This document shows positions 14,452 through 18,376 of a stretch of 18,376 nt of DNA, piece after piece. Location of the stretch: assembly GCA_023245475.1 (NCBI GenBank), contig JAHFKF010000017.1:1-18376 (forward strand). Reading direction: 5' to 3'. Position 1 is the stretch's first letter, and each line of letters begins with the position of its first letter. A program made the translations under genes and the position numbers. Below the pieces are notes generated by a model. That model was not told where the DNA came from and ran no database searches. It was given only the letters and a program-made list of their open reading frames with translations. The stretch is from Candidatus Levyibacteriota bacterium. GTDB lineage: Bacteria > Patescibacteriota > Microgenomatia > Levybacterales > UBA12049.

Positions 14452-14460
14452 TGATACAAT
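14452..14460 (+). promoter_or_regulatory. Extended -10 promoter for rpsP-khpA
   Basis: TGA directly followed by TACAAT (14455-14460), then 10 nt to the rpsP ATG. The 10 nt include AGGGGA five bases before the ATG, the best Shine-Dalgarno-like sequence in the window, though it would be at the very 5' end of the RNA or partly upstream of it. This would allow rpsP transcription in addition to readthrough from rnc. Confidence 0.5.
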
Positions 14461-14470
14461 AGGGGACATT

Positions 14471-14698
14471 ATGGCAGTTGTTATACGACTAAGTCGAACA
14501 GGCAAAAAAGGTGAGCGAAAATTCCGTGTCGTTGTGAAAGAAAAGCACAGTAAACGCGACGGCGGATTTATTGACTTGCTTGGATGGTACAACAAAACCG
14601 CAGACAACACACAAAAGAAAATCGATATGAAAAAATACAACTTTTGGGTAAGTAAAGGCGCAAAGCCAAGCCCAACAGTTGCAGCAATCGTAAAATAA
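14471..14698 (+). CDS. rpsP: Small-subunit ribosomal protein bS16
   Basis: 75 aa. bS16 is an early-binding protein that stabilises the 5' domain of 16S rRNA. The start MAVVIRLSRTGKKGERKFRVVV is textbook S16 (usual form MVKIRLxRxGxKxxPFYRIVV). FIDLLGWYNK (33-42), IDMKKYNFWVSKGAKPSPTV (51-70) match the rest of the family. The ATG at 14471 gives the expected length; an in-frame extension back to 14123 runs through rnc and is not coding. It is followed after 5 nt by khpA, the standard bacterial order. Confidence 0.96.
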   Translation: MAVVIRLSRTGKKGERKFRVVVKEKHSKRDGGFIDLLGWYNKTADNTQKKIDMKKYNFWVSKGAKPSPTVAAIVK

Positions 14699-14703
14699 TA
14701 TAC

Positions 14704-14943
14704 ATGAAAGACACATTACACTTCATTATTGCAGCAATCGTCGATAACGCTGATGCTATTTCAATCGAAGAAAAAGACGAAGACGGCATGCTTCACTTGA
14801 TTGTTACCGTGGCTAAAGAAGATATGGGTATGGTAATCGGTAAAGAAGGCAAAGTTATCAGAAGTGTCCGAAACATCATGAAGATCAAAGCAATGAAAGA
14901 AGGTATTCGCATCAACATCTCCCTCGCTGAAGTCGAGAAATAA
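14704..14943 (+). CDS. khpA: KH-domain RNA-binding protein KhpA
   Basis: 79 aa, a single type II KH domain with the GxxG loop in MVIGKEGKVIRSVRNIMK (38-55; GKEG). The family (KhpA/YlqC) binds RNA and in Firmicutes pairs with KhpB/Jag to affect cell division and sRNA function. The gene lies 5 nt after rpsP, which is its standard location between rpsP and rimM-trmD. The acidic stretch EEKDEDGM precedes the second strand. There is no separate promoter, so it is probably cotranscribed with rpsP. The name follows from size, motif and position. Confidence 0.92.
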   Translation: MKDTLHFIIAAIVDNADAISIEEKDEDGMLHLIVTVAKEDMGMVIGKEGKVIRSVRNIMKIKAMKEGIRINISLAEVEK

Positions 14944-14954
14944 CAACTACTACT

Positions 14955-15278
14955 ATGGCAGAACCTGAACCTCACCATCTTAGATTTGCAGCCGTTGAAC
15001 CTACTGCTGTAACACGAACTCCCGAAGGCGCCCAGGTTGAGCTTAGTATATCAGCTAGTGACCAAGGTATGATTGATTATGCTGCAAATGCAATTGCTAA
15101 AGGTCATGGTACCCCTGTGTTCGTACGGGATACAAAAACAAACACAAGTCGAACTATTGGTCTTGGCGGCACGAAATGGAATGCAAGATGGCAACCATCA
15201 GGAGATGTAGCACGTGCGGCTAAAGCAGCCGAAATTGCAAAGCAACGAGGACAGCAGGGTGATCCACGCGCAAACTAA
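14955..15278 (+). CDS. Unknown 107-aa protein in the rimM position
   Basis: Not recognised. It sits 11 nt after khpA, where most bacteria carry rimM, but it has neither the length (about 170) nor the N-terminal glycine motif of RimM. The first 85 residues look folded, with beta-type segments (AQVELSISA, GTPVFVRDTKT) and a GLGGTKWNARWQP block at 69-81. The last 25 are Ala/Lys/Arg/Gln-rich and helical or disordered (ARAAKAAEIAKQRGQQ). The C-terminal block shares the pattern LG.T..W..AR..W.P, loosely, with the next protein. The start ATG 14955 has no Shine-Dalgarno site and no obvious promoter, so it is probably the end of the rpsP-khpA unit. Confidence 0.7.
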   Translation: MAEPEPHHLRFAAVEPTAVTRTPEGAQVELSISASDQGMIDYAANAIAKGHGTPVFVRDTKTNTSRTIGLGGTKWNARWQPSGDVARAAKAAEIAKQRGQQGDPRAN

Positions 15279-15286
15279 AAAAACTC

Positions 15287-15315
15287 TTGACAAAAAACCT
15301 CTGCTGTACTATGAT
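15287..15315 (+). promoter_or_regulatory. Consensus sigma-70-type promoter inside the operon
   Basis: TTGACA (15287-15292), a 17-bp spacer and TATGAT (15310-15315), the closest match to the full consensus in the window. Initiation near 15322 would give a leader of about 10 nt before ATG 15332. A second hexamer TAGAAT (15322-15327) lies 4 nt before the ATG. Confidence 0.7.
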
Positions 15316-15331
15316 GCTGTCTAGAATAACT

Positions 15332-15598
15332 ATGTCAGCAGAACAACAACCCAAAGAATATAGAGATACAATAACAAAAATAGATGCCGCTCCTGGTGCA
15401 AATGCTGCTGCTATTAACGCAGTCTTACCAACCGGACGAGGGGACTTCAATCAAGATGGCTCACGCAAAACTACAGGAGGAAACAGTTTGGGCTTTACAG
15501 GAGAATGGGCTAGATCAAAATGGGTACCACAAAAAGATCGTCAGTTAGCAACGCAAAGAGCCGCAGCAAAAGAGAAACCACAACAACCACAAGGATAA
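15332..15598 (+). CDS. Unknown 88-aa protein, Gln/Ala/Lys-rich
   Basis: Not recognised. It is a small soluble protein with a polar N-terminus (MSAEQQPKEYRD), an alanine-rich centre, a glycine-rich stretch with TTGGNSLGFTGEWARSKWVP (about 46-65), and a Lys/Gln/Pro-rich tail ending QQPQG. Composition suggests a largely disordered, nucleic-acid- or protein-binding peptide, but that is only an inference. The TTG at 15287 would extend the frame, but that TTG is the start of the -35 hexamer and so upstream of the RNA; ATG 15332 is preferred. It has its own strong promoter, so it is likely well expressed. It lies 34 nt before trmD, which has its own promoter. Confidence 0.7.
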   Translation: MSAEQQPKEYRDTITKIDAAPGANAAAINAVLPTGRGDFNQDGSRKTTGGNSLGFTGEWARSKWVPQKDRQLATQRAAAKEKPQQPQG

Positions 15599-15617
15599 TT
15601 CAGTAGCACCTCAAATC

Positions 15618-15626
15618 TGCTACAAT
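15618..15626 (+). promoter_or_regulatory. Leaderless extended -10 promoter for trmD
   Basis: TGC followed by TACAAT (15621-15626), then exactly 6 nt (ACAGGT) and the trmD ATG. The same TGCTACAAT string stands before the 6014 gene. The -35 region is poor (TTCAGT at 16 bp). Confidence 0.7.
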
Positions 15627-15632
15627 ACAGGT

Positions 15633-16400
15633 ATGAAAATATCCATTCTGACACTATTTCCTGAAATGTTTGTCGGGCCTTTTGATCATTCGATCATCAA
15701 ACGTGCCAAAGAAAAAGGATTAGTAGAAATTGAACTGATTAACATCCGTGACTTTGCCACGGACAAACATCAAATGGTCGATGACTCGCCTTATGGTGGG
15801 GGAGTCGGCATGGTGATGAAGGTTGATGTGGTACACAGGGCAATCCTTCACGCCAAATCATCTGTCATTCTGGAGCGAAGTGATAACGCAGCGATAGAAT
15901 CTCATAAAGAAGATCCTATCAGTCGCTCACGCTCCTTCCAGGATGACAATAAAAAAACTAAAGTAGTGTTGATGACGGCAAGTGGAAAGCCATTTAAACA
16001 AGCAGTTGCAAAAGAGTTTGCAGCACTTGATCATCTGATCCTCATCTGTGGACATTATGAAGGCATTGATGACAGAATCAAACACTTCATCGACGAGGAA
16101 GTATCCATTGGGGACTTTGTCCTAACCGGTGGAGAACTTGCAACCATGGTAATCACCGATGCCGTCACCAGATTACTGCCAGGAGCGATCACAGATGGCG
16201 CTACAGAGGACGAATCATTCTCACTGGGTGATGATCATCCATTACTTGAGTATCCTCATTACACGAAGCCACAGGTCTATGAGGGCTTTGCGGTACCAGA
16301 GATCTTACTCTCAGGCAATCATCCCAAAGTTGCTATGTGGAGACATGAACAAGCACTTGAAAAAACAAAACGCGTCCGCCCAGACCTCACCAAGAAATAA
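15633..16400 (+). CDS. trmD: tRNA (guanine-37-N1)-methyltransferase with palindromic-repeat insertion
   Basis: 255 aa. TrmD methylates G37 next to the anticodon, preventing +1 frameshifts, and is a knotted SPOUT enzyme working as a dimer. Seen: the start MKISILTLFPEMF, VDDSPYGGGVGMVMK (49-63), LICGHYEGIDDRI (137-149), IGDFVLTGGELA (159-170), the knot region, TEDESF with the expected catalytic Asp193, and PHYTKPQVYEGF...LLSGNH (208-230). Between AILHAK and KVVLMTASGKPF there are about 34 residues where E. coli has about 7. The extra residues (about 77-106) are encoded by a palindromic repeat at 15863-15948, inserted in frame without a stop. The C-terminus is short, as in several small genomes. 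All catalytic motifs are intact, so the enzyme is probably active. Confidence 0.96.
   Translation: MKISILTLFPEMFVGPFDHSIIKRAKEKGLVEIELINIRDFATDKHQMVDDSPYGGGVGMVMKVDVVHRAILHAKSSVILERSDNAAIESHKEDPISRSRSFQDDNKKTKVVLMTASGKPFKQAVAKEFAALDHLILICGHYEGIDDRIKHFIDEEVSIGDFVLTGGELATMVITDAVTRLLPGAITDGATEDESFSLGDDHPLLEYPHYTKPQVYEGFAVPEILLSGNHPKVAMWRHEQALEKTKRVRPDLTKK
15863..15948. repeat. 86-bp palindromic repeat inserted in frame in trmD
   Basis: The outer arms TGTCATTCTGGA (15863-15874) and TCCAGGATGACA (15937-15948) pair over 12 bp with one G-U. The inner arms GATAGAATCT (15893-15902) and AGATCCTATC (15911-15920) pair over 10 bp with one A-C mismatch, around an 8-nt loop. Ends and the left interior match the repeat at 16411-16557. 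In the trmD frame it reads as VILERSDNAAIES...SRSFQDDN. Confidence 0.85.
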
Positions 16401-16436
16401 ATTACCTGCTATTGTCATTCTGAGCAGAGTGATATT

Positions 16437-16528
16437 CCTTCTCCTTTTAGGAGAAGGTTAGGATGAGGTCAACAAGGTAACGATTCTTCATGCAGACCTC
16501 ACCCCGACCCTCTCCTATGAGGAGAGGG
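16437..16528. repeat. Nested palindromic element (CCTCTCC family)
   Basis: Each arm carries its own hairpin: CCTTCTCCT-TTT-AGGAGAAGG (16437-16457) and CCCTCTCCT-ATG-AGGAGAGGG (16508-16528). The arms also pair with each other, GGTTAGGATGAGGTC (16456-16470) with GACCTCACCCCGACC (16495-16509), with two A-C mismatches and one wobble around a 24-nt loop. The result is a cruciform-like fold inserted inside the outer element. Confidence 0.8.
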
Positions 16529-16534
16529 AGTTTT
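16508..16534 (+). terminator. Possible terminator for trmD
   Basis: A perfect 9-bp GC-rich hairpin (CCCTCTCCT-ATG-AGGAGAGGG) is followed by AG and TTTT. The T-tract is short, so this is a weak candidate; the whole repeat may act as a barrier between the convergent genes. Confidence 0.35.
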
Positions 16535-16562
16535 AGTTGGTCGTTCAGGATGACAATATTTA

Positions 16563-17273
16563 TTAGAATAGAGGCACGGCACTAGAAGAACTAGATGTCG
16601 GTACTGCCGGTGCTGATCTTTGCCAAGTTGAAAGTTCCCGCAACAAAGCCGTTTGAGAATCCGTCAATGGCTGTAAGGGCTGATCCTCATGAAAGACAAC
16701 TTTGGGATATGCTTTTTGATAAAATTTCAGCTTCATCGTCGTTGAGTTATTATCTCCTTGTGCTGTGATGATTTCGGCAAGTGGTAATTTTTTCTCAATC
16801 TCTGACAAAAAGCGTACCGTCCCATCAAAGGTTCCCTCAATGACCAATTCGACATCCACATTGGAAATTTTTGCAGATTCAGAAGCAACTTCACCGACTG
16901 AGAAAGTATAGTCGCTGAGAGACACACCAGACAAAATTGCGGCATCAGAGAGGGCACTGACAACTCCACCAAAATCTTTTTCTGCAGGCAGAGCGCTTTG
17001 AGCAGTTTGTAATTGATTATTCAAAAGCGCTGGATCGACATTGTTAACAAAATTGATGTTCTGATTCATCACACTAATTTTTTCGCGAAGTGCTATTACT
17101 TCATTGGTAATTGAAAACCAACTTGTCAGCTGCGGGATAATTACCTGAAAAATAATAATGAATGACACCAGAAGAGAAACAAAGACAAGAAACCACGTAT
17201 AATATACCGAATCTTTAAAACGATAGTACCAAAATTGTACTGTATTATGGCCAAGCCATGGTTCGTTATTCAT
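16563..17273 (-). CDS. pilO: PilO-like type IV pilus assembly protein
   Basis: 236 aa. PilO forms the inner-membrane alignment complex with PilM and PilN and links the pilus motor to the outer parts. A cytoplasmic N-terminus is followed by one membrane span (about 25-50, FLVFVSLLVSFIIIFQVIIP), a coiled-coil region (about 52-100, with EVIALREKISVMNQNI and LLNNQLQTAQSALP) and a ferredoxin-like domain (about 100-190, with VVSALSDAAILSGVSLSDY and VELVIEGTFDGTVRFLSEIEKKLPLAEI). The tail is Ser/Pro/Ala-rich. Sequence identity to known PilO is low, as usual; the call rests on architecture and position directly after pilN (a TAATATG junction). The 3' end reaches the composite repeat. Confidence 0.82.
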   Translation of the reverse strand: MNNEPWLGHNTVQFWYYRFKDSVYYTWFLVFVSLLVSFIIIFQVIIPQLTSWFSITNEVIALREKISVMNQNINFVNNVDPALLNNQLQTAQSALPAEKDFGGVVSALSDAAILSGVSLSDYTFSVGEVASESAKISNVDVELVIEGTFDGTVRFLSEIEKKLPLAEIITAQGDNNSTTMKLKFYQKAYPKVVFHEDQPLQPLTDSQTALLRELSTWQRSAPAVPTSSSSSAVPLF

Positions 17274-17274
17274 A

Positions 17275-17808
17275 TTATAAAGGCGTCACAGTCATTGTCA
17301 TCTCAAACGCACTATCTGTTTGCTCAAGTCCTCCTAGAGCAACTTTCTTGAAATCTTTTTTTTGATCTGCGGAACTTACTAATTCATTCACAAAATTATC
17401 AAGAGGCGCAAGAGACGAGCTGGTTACTGTGAGCGAAATTGTATCTTTGCTAAGAGAGAACTCTTTGACCCGAACCCCAGCAGGGAGACGCCCTGTTATC
17501 AGTTGGATTTGCTGCACAAAACGAGTACGTTTCTTAATAATATCCATACTTGCATTGGTGCGATCATGAAGCAATAGCAGCTTGGCAATGGTTTGTTGAC
17601 TTTGAGCCAAGGTAGCAGATGCAGTATCAGCTTGTCTTTGAACAGCAGGAAGTGGGGAAAAGGTAATTAACACAAAGATAATAATAGAACTCGCCGAGAC
17701 CAGAAATAATGAGCCCATGGCAAAAGCTCTCATTTTATTAAGCTTCGTCTGGACAGGAGCAATCGCGGTTTGCTGTTTTCTCCCTAATAGATTAATACCC
17801 CTACTCAT
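17275..17808 (-). CDS. pilN: PilN-like type IV pilus assembly protein
   Basis: 177 aa. The N-terminus MSRGINLLG carries the INLLP-like motif by which PilN binds PilM in the cytoplasm. A membrane span follows (about 29-50, FAMGSLFLVSASSIIIFVLI), then a coiled coil (about 55-95, with QRQADTASATLAQSQQTIAKLLLLHDR), and a small C-terminal domain (LPAGVRVKEFSLSKDTISLTVTSSSLAPLDNFVNEL), the usual PilN layout. The start overlaps the pilM stop by 8 nt, and the stop is one T before pilO, so the three are translated from one message without Shine-Dalgarno sites. Confidence 0.88.
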   Translation of the reverse strand: MSRGINLLGRKQQTAIAPVQTKLNKMRAFAMGSLFLVSASSIIIFVLITFSPLPAVQRQADTASATLAQSQQTIAKLLLLHDRTNASMDIIKKRTRFVQQIQLITGRLPAGVRVKEFSLSKDTISLTVTSSSLAPLDNFVNELVSSADQKKDFKKVALGGLEQTDSAFEMTMTVTPL

Positions 17809-18376
17809 ATTCTTTCAATGCCAAACCCAACGCAACAGAATATTCTGCACCAGAGGGTTGGATTGCTGCAGGTACTTGTTGTATCTCCAAAAGTTTCCAA
17901 GGATTAGCAATAACTGTTTCAATACCAATATGCTGCGCAAAATACAGATCAATTCCAGGAAGCGTGGCACTTGCTCCCGTTAGAAGGATTTGTGAGATAG
18001 GGGACTCTTCACGATATTTTTCATTGTAAAATACCATCGCTTTACGTACCTCAGACATAAGTTCTGTCAAAATTGGCTGAATGGCAGTACCGACCTTACC
18101 ACCAAAATGTTGATCCGAAAGACCATAGGTTCGTTTATACTCTTCAGCTTGCGTGGGAGTAAAACCAAAATCAGCAGCAATGGCTCGAGTCATGGCAATT
18201 CCTCCAAGTGGGACTGAATAGTTAAAGACCATAATGTTTTCTTTGACAATACAAAGTGACGTGCTGAGTGCTCCCATGTGCATGACAAGGGATGTCACTG
18301 CACGGTTTACATTAAGGACGCTACGAATGATCGACAAAACTTCTGTCTCAACAGCAGCAAGCGATAATCCTGCCAT
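17801..18376 (-). CDS. pilM: PilM-like actin-fold ATPase, C-terminal part (5' end outside window)
   Basis: 191 codons visible. PilM is a cytoplasmic actin/FtsA-like protein that binds PilN. Seen: the second-half actin-fold segments, LVMHMGALSTSLCIVKENIMVFNYSVPLGG (about 30-59, the second phosphate region with the sheet that follows), ISQILLTGASATLPGIDLYFAQHIGIE (adenosine-binding region) and a C-terminal SVALGLALKEYE. The ATG at the very edge (18376) is internal: PilM is about 350 residues and needs an N-terminal DIGSxSIK-type motif that is not here. The gene continues to the right of the window. pilM-pilN-pilO order supports all three calls; in this group such pili are linked with attachment and DNA uptake. 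Confidence 0.9.
   Translation of the reverse strand: MAGLSLAAVETEVLSIIRSVLNVNRAVTSLVMHMGALSTSLCIVKENIMVFNYSVPLGGIAMTRAIAADFGFTPTQAEEYKRTYGLSDQHFGGKVGTAIQPILTELMSEVRKAMVFYNEKYREESPISQILLTGASATLPGIDLYFAQHIGIETVIANPWKLLEIQQVPAAIQPSGAEYSVALGLALKEYE

Larger units (their letters stand above)
16411..16557. repeat. 147-bp composite palindromic repeat between trmD and pilO
   Basis: The outer arms ATTGTCATTCTGA (16411-16423) and TCAGGATGACAAT (16545-16557) pair over 13 bp with one G-U. The left arm continues AGCAGAGTGAT, matching the trmD copy (AGCGAAGTGAT). The space between the arms is filled by a second palindromic family. The element occupies almost all of the 162-nt gap between two convergent genes. 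Confidence 0.85.

Noticed and set aside
18374..18376. ATG at the right edge as the pilM start
   Set aside because: The upstream half of the actin fold, including the N-terminal phosphate motif, is missing, so this is an internal methionine and the gene is cut by the window.
1..18376. CRISPR array, tRNA genes, insertion sequence or prophage
   Set aside because: No regularly spaced direct repeats, no cloverleaf-like region in the few short gaps, and no transposase or integrase motif. The palindromic repeats are too short to encode proteins.

Overview
The window looks like a slowly drifting housekeeping block from a small-genome bacterium, most likely a member of the Candidate Phyla Radiation (Patescibacteria), perhaps Microgenomates. 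This lineage call is an inference. It rests on compact gene packing, near absence of Shine-Dalgarno sites, a shortened PheT, a type IV pilus pilMNO set, many small unrecognised proteins and moderately AT-rich DNA. TGA is used as a stop (rpmF), so UGA is not recoded to glycine.

Layout. 1-990 (+): the end of chorismate synthase (aroC) and an ACT-less prephenate dehydratase. 995-2941 (-): a large polytopic membrane protein resembling GT-C glycosyltransferases. 2948-5975 (+): pheS-pheT. 6014-6400 (+): an unknown small protein on a leaderless promoter. 6417-9464 (-): an unknown 235-aa protein and a class A penicillin-binding protein. 9519-12924 (+): tyrS, a 34-codon membrane microprotein and recG. 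12938-13159 (-): a 73-aa single-span membrane protein, divergent from the next block. 13276-16400 (+): rpmF-nusB-rnc-rpsP-khpA, two small unknown genes where rimM usually sits, then trmD. 16563-18376 (-): pilO, pilN and the 3' part of pilM.

Two patterns stand out. First, a family of imperfect palindromic repeats ending in TGTCATYCTG / CAGGATGACA occurs three times. One copy is inserted in frame inside trmD and is translated. One lies between trmD and pilO with a second palindromic family nested inside it. One is a collapsed 17-bp form just upstream of recG. Second, promoters sit almost on the start codons: five genes have a -10 hexamer followed by exactly 6 nt and then ATG, which predicts leaderless mRNAs. 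Several more have predicted leaders of only a few nucleotides. Genes inside operons are joined by repeated TAATATG stop-start junctions or by overlaps.

Together the genes cover phenylalanine synthesis and charging (aroC, pheA, pheST), tyrosine charging, cell-wall synthesis, DNA repair, ribosome assembly and RNA processing, tRNA methylation, and pilus assembly. I saw no tRNA, rRNA, CRISPR array, transposase or integrase.
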